This document shows positions 46,633 to 55,344 of a stretch of 64,000 bases of DNA, one piece after another; position 1 is the stretch's first letter; each line of letters starts with the position of its first letter. The notes below the pieces were generated by a model, which had not been told where the DNA came from, ran no database searches, and was given only the letters and a program-made list of their open reading frames with translations. The position numbers and the translations under genes were made by a program. Source of the DNA: Leisingera aquaemixtae (GTDB lineage Bacteria; Pseudomonadota; Alphaproteobacteria; Rhodobacterales; Rhodobacteraceae); contig NZ_JAHVJQ010000003.1 in the NCBI RefSeq assembly GCF_019801145.1, positions 434,001 to 498,000 on the forward strand. Direction: 5' to 3'.

Positions 46633-47150
46633 TCATCCGCCCGGCAACCGAGGCCGACTCTGAGGCCGTCTGCGCCATCGCCAACTGGGTGATCCGCGAC
46701 ACGCTAGCCACCTTCAACACCATTGAAAAGACGCCGCAGGACGTGCGCCGGCAGATCGCCGCCAGCAAGGGCCGGTACCTGGTGGCAGATCAGGACGGGG
46801 AGATTCTCGGCCATGCGCATTTCTTCCCGTTCCGCTCCGGCCCCGGCTACCGCTTTACGGCAGAACACACCATCCACCTGCTGCCCGCGGCGCAAGGGCA
46901 GGGCGCAGGCCGCCGCCTGATGCAGGCATTGGAGGAGAAGGCGAAAGAGGCGCAGATCCACGTGCTGATCGCCAGCGTCAGCAGCGCCAATCCCGCGGCA
47001 ATCGCCTTTCACGCCGCCTTGGGCTACGTGGAAACCGCCCGGATGCCGGAGCTTGGTTGCAAGAACGGCCTCTGGCTCGACACTGTTTTCATGCAGAAAA
47101 TCCTGACGCCCGGTATTCCCGCCCCTGACAGTGCCGGCAATCCCGGATAG
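46629..47150 (+). CDS. GNAT acetyltransferase, phosphinothricin-acetyltransferase type
   Basis: A 173-residue enzyme. MIIRPATEADSEAVCAIANWVI, then TFNTIEKTPQDVRRQI, YRFTAEHTIHLLPAAQGQGAGRRLM (the acetyl-CoA loop QGQGAG) and ASVSSANPAAIAFHAALGYVE follow the PAT/YncA pattern. Family members acetylate phosphinothricin, methionine sulfone/sulfoximine or similar amino-acid analogues. Translationally coupled to the VOC gene by ATGA-type overlap; the next gene starts 9 bp downstream. Confidence 0.85.
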   Translation: MIIRPATEADSEAVCAIANWVIRDTLATFNTIEKTPQDVRRQIAASKGRYLVADQDGEILGHAHFFPFRSGPGYRFTAEHTIHLLPAAQGQGAGRRLMQALEEKAKEAQIHVLIASVSSANPAAIAFHAALGYVETARMPELGCKNGLWLDTVFMQKILTPGIPAPDSAGNPG

Positions 47151-47159
47151 GCTGATCCC

Positions 47160-47858
47160 ATGTCGCTCTGGACCCGCATATCCGACGCGCTGGCCGCGCT
47201 TGCCGCAGGCGAAAGCCTGACGGAGGTTTTCGACCGCCTGCGCGCGCCGCCCGAACGCACCGTGGCCTTTGCCATCGCGGTGATTGCCCTTGGCGCCAAG
47301 ATGGCCAAGGCCGACGGCCAGGTCACCCGCGATGAGGTCACCGCCTTCCGCGAGGTGTTCCAGATCGCCCAGGATGACGAGGCCGGCGCTGCCCGTGTCT
47401 TCAACATGGCGCGCACCGATGTCGCGGGCTACCAGGAATACGCCCGCCGCATCCAGCGGATGTTTGCCAACGACCCGACCACGCTGTGCGACCTGATGGA
47501 GGGGCTGTTTCACATCGCCATGGCGGATGGTTTCTACCACCCCGGCGAAAACGAGTTCCTGGAGGAGGTGAGCCGCATCTTCGGCCAGACCCCGCAGCAG
47601 TTCCAGGCCCTGCGCGCCCGCTTCGTGCCGGATGCGCCCAAGGATCCCTATACGGTGCTGGGGGTCTCCCCGGACATGCCGCGGGAGGAGATCCGCAAGC
47701 ACTGGCGCAAGCTGGTGCGCGACACCCACCCGGATGCGATGATCGCCCGCGGGGTGCCGGAGGAGGCGGTGCGGCTGGCGGAGAAGCGGATGATCGACAT
47801 CAACCGCGCCTGGGACGAGATCAGCGGATGCGGCGGAAATGCGGTTCGCAACCTATAA
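47160..47858 (+). CDS. TerB/DjlA-like co-chaperone with J-domain
   Basis: A 232-residue soluble protein with an acidic TerB/DjlA-type helical domain (about 33-150, KMAKADGQVTRDEV and HIAMADGFYHPGENEFL) and a C-terminal J-domain (162-225). The J-domain has the HPD tripeptide at 190-192 needed to stimulate Hsp70 ATPase. Unlike E. coli DjlA it lacks an N-terminal membrane helix. It would partner DnaK. The last 20 bp overlap the start of the nuclease-fold gene. Confidence 0.88.
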   Translation: MSLWTRISDALAALAAGESLTEVFDRLRAPPERTVAFAIAVIALGAKMAKADGQVTRDEVTAFREVFQIAQDDEAGAARVFNMARTDVAGYQEYARRIQRMFANDPTTLCDLMEGLFHIAMADGFYHPGENEFLEEVSRIFGQTPQQFQALRARFVPDAPKDPYTVLGVSPDMPREEIRKHWRKLVRDTHPDAMIARGVPEEAVRLAEKRMIDINRAWDEISGCGGNAVRNL

Positions 47859-48834
47859 TATCGAATGGTTCGCCTATCTGTTCGACAAGAACGACAGGCT
47901 GATGCTGGACGGCAAGCCGTCCGGCGTGCACGGCGTTGACCGCTATACCCAGGGACGCGCCATCGCCCATGTGCTGCGCCGCATCGACGCCGATGCGGTG
48001 ATGGTGATCGAGGCGCCCAACACCGGCCGCACCCAGCGCACCACCCGCGCGCTGGAGGCCTTTGCGGCAGAGGCCGGCCTGCGCGCCCGCGAGGCGGTCA
48101 GCGGCTATCCCAACGACACCCATCAGGAAATCGCGCTGCTTTACGACCCGGATGTGCTGAACGCCCGCCACGATGCCCGCTCCAGCGCCGCCGCGCCGCG
48201 GTTCGACGGGGTGTTCGAGATCGACCTCGACGTGGATGAGCAGCTGGACCAGGTGGAATTCTCCAAGCCGCCGCTGGAGCTGGCGGTGACCACCAGAGGC
48301 GGCACCGCGCTGCGGATGATCGGCGCGCATCTGAAATCCAAGGCACCGCACGGGGCCAGAACCGCCGCAGAGATAACCGCCATGGCCATTGCCAACCGCC
48401 GCAAGCAGATGGCGCAGGCGATCTGGCTGCACCGCCGGGTGGCGGAGCATGCGGCCGCAGGCGAGCACGTGATGGTTCTGGGCGACCTCAACGACGGCCC
48501 CGGCCTTGACCAGTACGAACGCCTGTTCGGCCAGTCCTCGGTCGAGATCGTGATGGGGGATCTGCTGAACGACCCCCACGCGCAAGGCCTGCAGCAGCCG
48601 CGCCCGGACATTCCGCCCAGCACCTCGCGGTTCTACAACGCCGAGGACAAGCGGTTTATCCGGGCGCTGTTGGACTATGTGATGATCTCGCAAAGCCTGA
48701 TGGCGATGCGCCCCGCATGGCGCATCTGGCACCCGTTCGAGGACGGCGAATGCTTCGCGGACGAGGACATGCGTCAGGCGCTGCTGGATGCCTCGGACCA
48801 TTTTCCGGTGACGGTGGATATCGAGGTGGAGTGA
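47839..48834 (+). CDS. Endonuclease/exonuclease/phosphatase-family protein
   Basis: A 331-residue EEP-fold protein. MRFATYNIEWF begins the fold (Asn metal/phosphate ligand), VIEAPN carries the metal Glu, GAHLKSK the His-containing strand, MVLGDLNDGPG the Asp/Asn pair and LDASDHFPVTVDI the final Asp-His. All catalytic positions are present. No signal peptide. Substrate (DNA, phospholipid or nucleotide) cannot be assigned. The frame overlaps the upstream J-domain gene by 20 bp. Confidence 0.88.
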   Translation: MRFATYNIEWFAYLFDKNDRLMLDGKPSGVHGVDRYTQGRAIAHVLRRIDADAVMVIEAPNTGRTQRTTRALEAFAAEAGLRAREAVSGYPNDTHQEIALLYDPDVLNARHDARSSAAAPRFDGVFEIDLDVDEQLDQVEFSKPPLELAVTTRGGTALRMIGAHLKSKAPHGARTAAEITAMAIANRRKQMAQAIWLHRRVAEHAAAGEHVMVLGDLNDGPGLDQYERLFGQSSVEIVMGDLLNDPHAQGLQQPRPDIPPSTSRFYNAEDKRFIRALLDYVMISQSLMAMRPAWRIWHPFEDGECFADEDMRQALLDASDHFPVTVDIEVE

Positions 48835-48907
48835 GCGGGAGGGCAGTGCACCGCGCTTGCCCCTGAACACCGCGCCTTTGCTTGCTGCTCAGACGGCCCA
48901 AGCGGTG

Positions 48908-50038
48908 TCAAAGGGCCAGGGTCTCCACGGACAGGATTGTTGGCAGGTGGCGGGCGATTTCGGTCCAGCTTTCGCCTTCGTCGGCACTGGCAAAGACCGA
49001 ACCCGAATTGGTTCCGAAATAGACGCCCGCCGCTGCGTCCGTGGCCATGGACTGGCGCAGCACGGTGAAGAAACAGGCGCCCTGCGGCAGCCCATCGCGC
49101 CTGGCCGCCCAGGTTTCCCCGCCATCGGTGGACTTCCAGACGGCGGCCGAGGCGTCGGGCGGAAACCGGCCGGCCGCGTCGCCGTTCAGCGGCAGCACCC
49201 AGATCACATCCGGGTCGCGGGGGTGCATTGCAACCGGGAAGCCAAAGGTCGACGGCAGCCCGGCCGTGATATCGCTCCAGGTGCGCCCGCCATCGGTGCT
49301 GCGGTAGGTGCCATGGTGATTTTGCTGATACAGCAGATCGCCGGGGCCGCGCTGCATATTGTGGACGCAGTGGCCGGTTTCACCGTCCCGCGGGGCCGCG
49401 GGGTGGCGGTGTTCCGTGCAGACCGTGTCATTGGACAGGCGGTTGCGGCGCTCCCAGCTGTTGCCGCCGTCCTCCGTTGCAAAAACCCCCGCCGCTGAGA
49501 TGCCGAGCCAGAACTTGCCGGCGTCTGCCGGATCGCTCAGCATGGTGTGAAGAACCAGCCCGGCGGCGCCGGGGTTCCAGCTTTCGCGGGACGGATGGTT
49601 GTCGAGCGCGGTATTCCTCTCCCAGGTCCTGCCGCCGTCTTTGCTGGACAGCAATGCGGCCGGATTGGTGCCCGCATACAAAACCCCATGTGCGCGGTGC
49701 AGCGACCACACCGCCTTGAGATCGTCGAAGGGAACCTCGGCCGGCTCCCAATTGAAAAATGCTGCCGTTTCCGGGTCGGCGGCGGCCCATTCGTCGATCT
49801 GGCCATTTGACAGCTTCGACAGCTCCCAGGTCTCTCCATCCTCGCAGCGCCAGACCCCTGCACCAGGCCAATCGCCGCCGCCGCCGGCCCAAAGCGTGCC
49901 GCTGTCCGGGTCGCCTATCACATGATTGATGCACCAGCCGTCGCAGTGGGGGCCGGATACGGACCAGCCCTTGCCGTCCGGGGTCAGGACAAAGGCGCCT
50001 TTTGTCGTGCCGAGAAGAATGCGTGCAGATGCGGTCAT
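48908..50038 (-). CDS. Asp-box (BNR) beta-propeller protein
   Basis: A 376-residue soluble protein with five Asp-box repeats of the form S-x-D-x-G-x-(T/S)-W: SSKDGGRTW, ATEDGGNSW, RSTDGGRTW, KSTDGGETW and ASADEGESW. Such repeats build sialidase-like or Ycf48-like propellers; many cytosolic bacterial members have no known enzymatic role. The N-terminus (MTASARILLGTTKGAFVL) has no signal peptide. GGAGGG lies 5-6 nt before the ATG at 50038; the upstream frame extension is unsupported. Confidence 0.82.
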   Translation of the reverse strand: MTASARILLGTTKGAFVLTPDGKGWSVSGPHCDGWCINHVIGDPDSGTLWAGGGGDWPGAGVWRCEDGETWELSKLSNGQIDEWAAADPETAAFFNWEPAEVPFDDLKAVWSLHRAHGVLYAGTNPAALLSSKDGGRTWERNTALDNHPSRESWNPGAAGLVLHTMLSDPADAGKFWLGISAAGVFATEDGGNSWERRNRLSNDTVCTEHRHPAAPRDGETGHCVHNMQRGPGDLLYQQNHHGTYRSTDGGRTWSDITAGLPSTFGFPVAMHPRDPDVIWVLPLNGDAAGRFPPDASAAVWKSTDGGETWAARRDGLPQGACFFTVLRQSMATDAAAGVYFGTNSGSVFASADEGESWTEIARHLPTILSVETLAL

Positions 50039-50183
50039 ACTTGCCCTCCAGGGGCAAGGATACCACAACCCTGCAGCGATGTCGCATCTGCGGGGGCAGC
50101 CCTGCTTGCCGCGGTGCCGCCGGTTGGGCAAGGTTTCGCAGCCCCCCTGTTACCCCAATCAAACCGCCCCTATATTATCCCTC

Positions 50184-50564
50184 ATGAAACAGATCCTTCT
50201 GCCCGCCGCCCTCATTGCCCTGATGTCCGCGCCGCTTTCTGCCCAGGAAGCGGGGGAGGAGGACAGCGGCCCCTCGCTGATGGAGCGCGGGGCGGAGCTG
50301 TTCTGGGAGGGCCTGCGCCAGGAAATGGCGCCGGCGCTCGAAGACCTGCAGGGCATGATGGAGGAAATCGGCCCTTCGATGGCCGCCTTCCTGGCTGAGA
50401 TGGGCCCGGCGCTGGCCGAAATCGCCCGCGAGGTGAAGGACTGGAGCGCCTATGAGCTGCCCGAGGTGCTGCCCAACGGCGACATCATCATCCGCAAGAA
50501 GCCCAAGGACAACGCGCCCGAAGAGAAAGACAAGGGCGAAGAGGAAGGCGTCACCGAAATCTGA
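50184..50564 (+). CDS. Exported hypothetical protein, 126 residues
   Basis: Signal peptide (MKQILLPAALIALMSAPLSAQ), then an acidic amphipathic helical region with ELFWEGLRQEMAPALEDLQGMMEE, a segment VKDWSAYELPEVLPNGDIIIRKK, and a charged tail (EEKDKGEEEG). I recall relatives in this family being labelled 'AAA+ ATPase', but there is no Walker A, Walker B or any other ATPase motif here and the protein is far too short. Likely periplasmic; function unknown. Confidence 0.75.
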   Translation: MKQILLPAALIALMSAPLSAQEAGEEDSGPSLMERGAELFWEGLRQEMAPALEDLQGMMEEIGPSMAAFLAEMGPALAEIAREVKDWSAYELPEVLPNGDIIIRKKPKDNAPEEKDKGEEEGVTEI

Positions 50565-50607
50565 CGCTGCCCGGCGGTGTCCGCCGGCCCGGGCCGGCCG
50601 GGCTTGC

Positions 50608-52200
50608 TCAGCCTGCCTCGGCTTCTGCCTCCGGCGCGGGTTTGACGAAGCGCAGGTCAATCTCTGCATCCAGCGCCTTGGCCAGCGAATTCAGCCGGGA
50701 TTCTGCGACCTCGCCATACAGCGGCCGGGCCGCGTCGGGCAGGTCCACATGTAGCACCCGCTTGCGCGGCTGCCAGCGCAATGAGCCGATCTCGCCGTTG
50801 CTGGTGACCATCAGCATCGCGCCGAAGCGCATCGCCTTGCCCAGAACCTCGGCCTCGTGCTGGCCCTTTTCGTCCAAGAGGTCATAGAGATATTCGAAGG
50901 AGCTGCCGCGCCGCTTGTTGCTGTAGCGGTGCAACAGCGCCAGGCCCAGGAACACCCGTTCGGAATGCTTGAGCCCGCCCAGGTTGGCGCGGGTGGCGTT
51001 GTCGAAACAGACCTCGGCGCGGTAGTCGGGATGCGCCCGCCAGCTGACGTCGTGCAGCAGGCAGGCGGCCTTGACCAGCCGCCGCTTGCTGTGCTTGGCG
51101 CCGCTGAAGATCGGGCTCACGAAATCATAGAGCGTCTTGCCGAAGCCCGGCACCCGGGCGTCCTTCATCTCGGCAAAGCGGGAGGCCTCGACCAGCGGGT
51201 CGCGGGCGCGCAGCCGCTGCGGCATCTGCTCGTACAGGAGGCCCTCGCGGATGCCGTAGCTGGAGACCGCGATGTCCTTGGGCTTGAAGGTATGGATAAG
51301 CCGGGTCAGCACGTCGATCGCATAGGGCACCAGCGACATCCGGCTGGAGGAGATGCCGCAGGCGTCGCGCAGCTTGTCGAGATCGCGTTTCTCGATGTAG
51401 CGGGCGGTTTCACGCACGTCGCTGGCGCTCATCCGGTATTCATGCAGCACCTTCAGCGGATAGCCGCGCCGGTGCATGTCGATGCGGGCAATCGCCCGCC
51501 AGCTGCCCCCGACCAGGAACAGGCGGTCGCGCTGGGTGCCCATCTCGGATTTCAGCTGCTCCATCACCGCGCGGATGTAGTCCTTGCGGCCCTTGCGCCC
51601 GCCCTTGATGTCGCGCAGCTTCAGCGGCCCCAGCGGCGAGGTCACCCGGCGGCCGACGGAATTTTCCTGGATCTCCGCCAGTTCCATCGAAGAGCCGCCG
51701 ATGTCGCAGACCAGCCCGTAGGCGCCGGGCCAGCCCAAGAGCACACCCTGCGCCGACAGCCGCGCCTCCTCGCGGCCGTCGATGACGTGGATCCTGAGGC
51801 CGGTTTCGCGCAGAACTTCCTCGCAGAACTCCGGCCCGTCCTCGGCATCGCGCACCGCCGCGGTGGCCACCGCGGACAGGGGCGGCAGCCCCATGCCCTT
51901 GGCCAGATGCTGGAACCGGCGCAGCGCCGACAGCGCGCGGGCGCGGCCCTCGGGGTTCAGGCGGCCCGATTCCGACAGGCCCGCGCCAAGCGCGCACATG
52001 ATCTTTTCGTTGTAGAAATAGGCCGGGCTGCGGGCGGCGCCGTCGAACACCACCAGCCGGACCGAGTTGGAGCCGACATCGACCACCCCCACCCGCGACA
52101 GCGCCCGGGCCTTGGGGTCATCAAAGATCGGACGCCCGAAGGGGCCCCAATCAGTTGCGGCGGCGGTGGCAGCGGCGGCGGGGTCCTGGGACAGGTTCAT
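50608..52200 (-). CDS. Ppx/GppA-family exopolyphosphatase/pppGpp phosphatase
   Basis: A 530-residue ASKHA-fold phosphatase. Phosphate-1 loop VGVVDVGSNSVRLVVFD, ATAAVRDA, and phosphate-2 loop VCDIGGSSMELAEI lie in the N-terminal half. An HD-like helical domain (LVKAACLLHDVSWRAHPDYRAE) lies in the C-terminal third. It acts on polyphosphate or the pppGpp gamma phosphate. The frame begins earlier, but GGAG lies 6-7 nt before the ATG at 52200. The upstream hdaA and AI-2E permease genes are on the same strand. Confidence 0.88.
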   Translation of the reverse strand: MNLSQDPAAAATAAATDWGPFGRPIFDDPKARALSRVGVVDVGSNSVRLVVFDGAARSPAYFYNEKIMCALGAGLSESGRLNPEGRARALSALRRFQHLAKGMGLPPLSAVATAAVRDAEDGPEFCEEVLRETGLRIHVIDGREEARLSAQGVLLGWPGAYGLVCDIGGSSMELAEIQENSVGRRVTSPLGPLKLRDIKGGRKGRKDYIRAVMEQLKSEMGTQRDRLFLVGGSWRAIARIDMHRRGYPLKVLHEYRMSASDVRETARYIEKRDLDKLRDACGISSSRMSLVPYAIDVLTRLIHTFKPKDIAVSSYGIREGLLYEQMPQRLRARDPLVEASRFAEMKDARVPGFGKTLYDFVSPIFSGAKHSKRRLVKAACLLHDVSWRAHPDYRAEVCFDNATRANLGGLKHSERVFLGLALLHRYSNKRRGSSFEYLYDLLDEKGQHEAEVLGKAMRFGAMLMVTSNGEIGSLRWQPRKRVLHVDLPDAARPLYGEVAESRLNSLAKALDAEIDLRFVKPAPEAEAEAG

Positions 52201-52252
52201 GAGGGCTCCGTCTTGCGATCCGCGGTCAGGATGGGGCATGGGCGGGCATGGG

Positions 52253-52960
52253 TCAACCGCTTGCGGATGCGTCATTTTCCGCAGCCTCTTCGCGCACTTC
52301 CGACAGCGCCCGCACCGCCAGAGGCCGGGTCAGGCTGCGTTTTTCCGCCAGCGACAGGCGGTCCAGCCGCCGCACCATCTGCGCCGCGGCGGCAAAGGAG
52401 CGGTCCATATGCGCCACCAGATAGGGAATCACATCCGGCTTGGGGGTGATCTGGCGGTCGTTGAACAGCTTGGCCAGCACCACCGCCAAGAGCTGGTCGT
52501 CGGGCGGCTGCAGCTCCGCATGGGTGGCGGCCTGCACCCGGCTTTGCAGGTCGGGCAGCGACAGCGCCCAGAGGTTCGGCGCGCCCTGGCCGGTCATCAC
52601 GAGCGGATGGCCGTTTGCCAGCACCAGGTTGTGCAGGTGAAAGAGGGCGTTCTGCCGCGCGCTGTCGCCGGCGATCTGCGGCACGTCCTCAACCGCCACC
52701 GGGCCCTGCGCCAGCTCCGGCACGGCCTGTTCCGTCAGTTTGGCCGCGGCGATGATCCGGGCGCCGGTCTGGCTGGCCCAGACATGCGCCAGATGGGTCT
52801 TGCCCGCGCCCTTGGGGCCGGTCAGCACCAGCTTGCCGCTGGGCCAGGCGAACTGCGGGTCCAAGAGCGCCACTGCCATCGCGTTGGAGGGCGCGACAAA
52901 GAAATCCTCCCGCCCCAGCGCCGGTTTCGCCGGGAGATCAAAGCTCAGCTGCTGTGCCAT
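52253..52960 (-). CDS. hdaA: DnaA-related regulatory inactivator HdaA
   Basis: A 235-residue DnaA-paralogue AAA+ protein. The N-terminus MAQQLSFDLP contains the clamp-binding motif (Q-x-x-L/F type) used by Hda to dock on the beta clamp and trigger hydrolysis of DnaA-bound ATP. Walker A is TGPKGAGKTH, Walker B-like VAVEDV, and the C-terminal region carries the lid helices (MVRRLDRL). It limits re-initiation of replication. The family start is at 52960, 4 bp after the AI-2E permease stop, a conserved alphaproteobacterial arrangement. Confidence 0.88.
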   Translation of the reverse strand: MAQQLSFDLPAKPALGREDFFVAPSNAMAVALLDPQFAWPSGKLVLTGPKGAGKTHLAHVWASQTGARIIAAAKLTEQAVPELAQGPVAVEDVPQIAGDSARQNALFHLHNLVLANGHPLVMTGQGAPNLWALSLPDLQSRVQAATHAELQPPDDQLLAVVLAKLFNDRQITPKPDVIPYLVAHMDRSFAAAAQMVRRLDRLSLAEKRSLTRPLAVRALSEVREEAAENDASASG

Positions 52961-52964
52961 GGGA

Positions 52965-54053
52965 TCACTCCGCCCCCGCGTCCCGCTTTTCAGCACTGGG
53001 ATGGCTCTGGCCCTGGTATAGGCGGCTGTCCAGGTACTGCTCGGTGACGAAGCGCGCGATCACCCCAAGCGCCGCCGCAACCGGCACCGCGACCAGCATG
53101 CCGACAAAGCCGAACAGCGCGCCGAACACCGACAGCGCCAGCAGCAGCCAGACCGGGTGCAAGCCAACCGAGCCGCCCACCAGCTTGGGGGTCAGGACGT
53201 TGCCCTCTGCCACTTGGCCGATGGCAAAAATTACCGCCACCAGCCCGATCGACACCCAGTCGCCCCAGAACTGGAACAGCGCCAGGCCGATGGCCAGCGC
53301 GCCGCCGATCAGGGCGCCGAGGTAGGGAATGAAGGTGACGAGGCCTGCGATGAAGCCGACCGCCAGGCCGAAGTTCAGCCCTACCAGCATCAGCGCCACC
53401 GCGTAATAGGTGCCGAGGATCAGGCAGACGGTGCCCATGCCGCGGATGAAGGAAGCAAGCACCGCGTCGATTTCACCGGCCAGGCGGCGGATCACCGGCT
53501 GGTGGTCGCGCGGCAGCAGCTCATCAATGCGGGCGACCATGCGGTCCCAGTCGAGCAGCAGGTAGACCGCCACCACCGGCACGATGACCAGCAGGATGAC
53601 GATGTTCAGGAAAGACGCCGCGCCGCCCAGCACTGATTGCAGCACCTCCATCGCGCGGGACTGCAGCGTCTGCATAAAGGAGGTCACCGCCTGGTGAATG
53701 CGGCTGTTTTCCTCGAAGACAGAGGGGAAATGCTCGGTCGCAAAGGTGCGGGCATCGCGCACCAGCTGCGGCAGCACCTGGGCGAGGTCGATCATCTGCG
53801 AAATCAGTGTCGGTACCACCACAACAAGCAGCAGCAGGAAGATCAAGAGCGCCCCCACGGTGATGGTGGCGGTGGCGCCTGTGCGGCTCATGCCCCAGGC
53901 TTCCAGCCGGTCGGCCACCGGGTCGATCAGATAGGCGATGGCGGCGCCCAGCACGAAGGGCATCAGCACATTGCCAAGCGCCCACATCACCACCGCAAAG
54001 ACAATGGCTGCGAGGCCCCAGTATTTCAGCTGCTGTTTTGCTGGTAGCGCCAT
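52965..54053 (-). CDS. AI-2E/PerM-family permease
   Basis: A 362-residue inner-membrane protein with about seven or eight helices. The amphipathic middle (VRDARTFATEHFPSVFEENSRIHQ) and the end segment with GNVLTPKLVGGSVGLHPVWLLLAL are typical of the PerM/AI-2E exporter family. Functions in the family range from Na+/H+ antiport to autoinducer-2 export; none is proven here. It starts the minus-strand unit with hdaA and ppx. Confidence 0.88.
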   Translation of the reverse strand: MALPAKQQLKYWGLAAIVFAVVMWALGNVLMPFVLGAAIAYLIDPVADRLEAWGMSRTGATATITVGALLIFLLLLVVVVPTLISQMIDLAQVLPQLVRDARTFATEHFPSVFEENSRIHQAVTSFMQTLQSRAMEVLQSVLGGAASFLNIVILLVIVPVVAVYLLLDWDRMVARIDELLPRDHQPVIRRLAGEIDAVLASFIRGMGTVCLILGTYYAVALMLVGLNFGLAVGFIAGLVTFIPYLGALIGGALAIGLALFQFWGDWVSIGLVAVIFAIGQVAEGNVLTPKLVGGSVGLHPVWLLLALSVFGALFGFVGMLVAVPVAAALGVIARFVTEQYLDSRLYQGQSHPSAEKRDAGAE

Positions 54054-54366
54054 GGTCCGCGTGCCGCCCTTGGTCCGTTTGCATCAGGATCTTGGCGCCA
54101 GTCTTCCCTGATGGGGCAGTGGCTTGCAAGGGGCGCGCGCGATTCCCCTGTGGGCAAGGCGGGGATAAGGCGGAAAAGGCCGGGGGCAAGTGGGGGATAG
54201 GAACTGCACCAACCCGTAAGCGCGCGCTTTGGTTTTTTGGTTCAGATCAGAAACCGAAGGGAAAGCGAAGTACCGAGGGCAGCGCCCGATCCTCGGGGCG
54301 GGTGCTGAAAGCGCCCTCCCCGTGGGGGAGGGGCAGGCGCTGCCCGGCCTTTCGGCCGTGCGGAAC
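54054..54366. other. 313-bp intergenic stretch with palindromic element
   Basis: It lies between the 2-oxoglutarate oxygenase stop and the AI-2E permease start. The half near the oxygenase holds the nested palindrome at 54277-54345. The half near the permease is presumably its promoter region, but I do not see a clear -35/-10 pair. No ORF is supported. Confidence 0.55.
54277..54345. repeat. Nested palindrome downstream of the 2OG oxygenase
   Basis: Outer arms GGGCAGCGCC (54277-54286) and GGCGCTGCCC (54336-54345) pair perfectly over 10 bp. Inside lies CCCTCCCC-GTGG-GGGAGGGG-like pairing (54314-54332). This GC-rich, T-run-free structure resembles the elements after pccA and after lolD. Confidence 0.6.
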
Positions 54367-55344
54367 CTAGTTATGAAGGGTCCCCAGCTCCGGCGTGTCC
54401 GCGCCGGCGTCTTCATCCGGCCAGTTGGTGCGCCAGATCTCCGCGGACCAGTGGCCGCAATGCACCGAAGGCCGGTCAAAGCATTCAACCGGCGGCAGCA
54501 GCGGCGCCACTACCACGTCATGGCGCGGCACTGCGAAATAGGGGAAGGAGTAGCGCTCCTGCCCGGTCTTGTTCACCACCCGGTGCGGGGTGGAGACCAG
54601 CCGCCCGCCGGACCACAGCTCAAGCATGTCGCCGATATTGACGACAAAGCCGCCGGGCGGGCAGTCCGGGGTGATCCAGCCGCCGTCCCGCGTCTGCACC
54701 TCCAGGCCCCCGACCGGGTCCGGCGCGATGATGGTCAGCGCGTCGGTGTCCTTGTGCGGGTGAATGCCAAAGCCGTCCTCCTCCGGCGCCTGCGGCGGAT
54801 AGTGCAGCAGGCTCATGTTGGTGAGCGGTTTCTCGAACGGCGCCTGAATCGCGGCCGGATCCAGCCCCAGCCCCTCTGCCAGCGCACCCAAGAGCAGGTG
54901 AAAGACGCCGTCCAGTTCTGCCCAGTAGCCGAGGATCACCTCGCGCGCCTCAGGCACCTCAACAGGCCAGCGGTTGGGGCCGTAAAGCGGGCAGGCGGCG
55001 CGGATGGGGTCATCCGCCGCTACCTCATGGTGCAGCTTGTAGCCCTCGTATTTGTCCGCCGTTCCCGATCCGTCGTTCGGGGTGAAGAACCCCATCGGGA
55101 TATAGCCGCGGTAATTCTTCCGCGTAATCGCCTGATCCCACTTGGATTTCTCGGACACGGCAAAGATCGCCCGCACAACGCTGCGCACCCTCTCCACCGT
55201 TCCTGGCTGAACGCCGGTGCCGGTGATCGACAGAAAGCCGATGTCCTCAGCCGCCGCCAGAATGGCTGCGACGGATTCCTGCCGCTGCGGGTGGCCATCC
55301 TCCCGCAGCGGCGTGATGTCGATGGTGGGGATGGCTTGTGTCAA
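54367..55344 (-). CDS. 2-oxoglutarate/Fe(II) oxygenase, isopenicillin-N-synthase-like
   Basis: A 325-residue cupin-fold oxygenase. Iron ligands: His and Asp in HPHKDTDAL, and His in VSTPHRVVN about 50-60 residues later; the R-x-S (RYSFPYF) for the 2-oxoglutarate carboxylate follows. The N-terminal DIOX domain (IPTIDITPL) is present. Such bacterial enzymes hydroxylate or oxidise small molecules; substrate unknown. The first 4 bp overlap the end of the FAD oxidoreductase, so the two are one translation-coupled operon. Confidence 0.85.
   Translation of the reverse strand: MTQAIPTIDITPLREDGHPQRQESVAAILAAAEDIGFLSITGTGVQPGTVERVRSVVRAIFAVSEKSKWDQAITRKNYRGYIPMGFFTPNDGSGTADKYEGYKLHHEVAADDPIRAACPLYGPNRWPVEVPEAREVILGYWAELDGVFHLLLGALAEGLGLDPAAIQAPFEKPLTNMSLLHYPPQAPEEDGFGIHPHKDTDALTIIAPDPVGGLEVQTRDGGWITPDCPPGGFVVNIGDMLELWSGGRLVSTPHRVVNKTGQERYSFPYFAVPRHDVVVAPLLPPVECFDRPSVHCGHWSAEIWRTNWPDEDAGADTPELGTLHN

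Noticed and set aside
50857-52449. 530-codon plus-strand frame over the Ppx/GppA gene
   Set aside because: Antisense shadow; the minus-strand protein has all family motifs.
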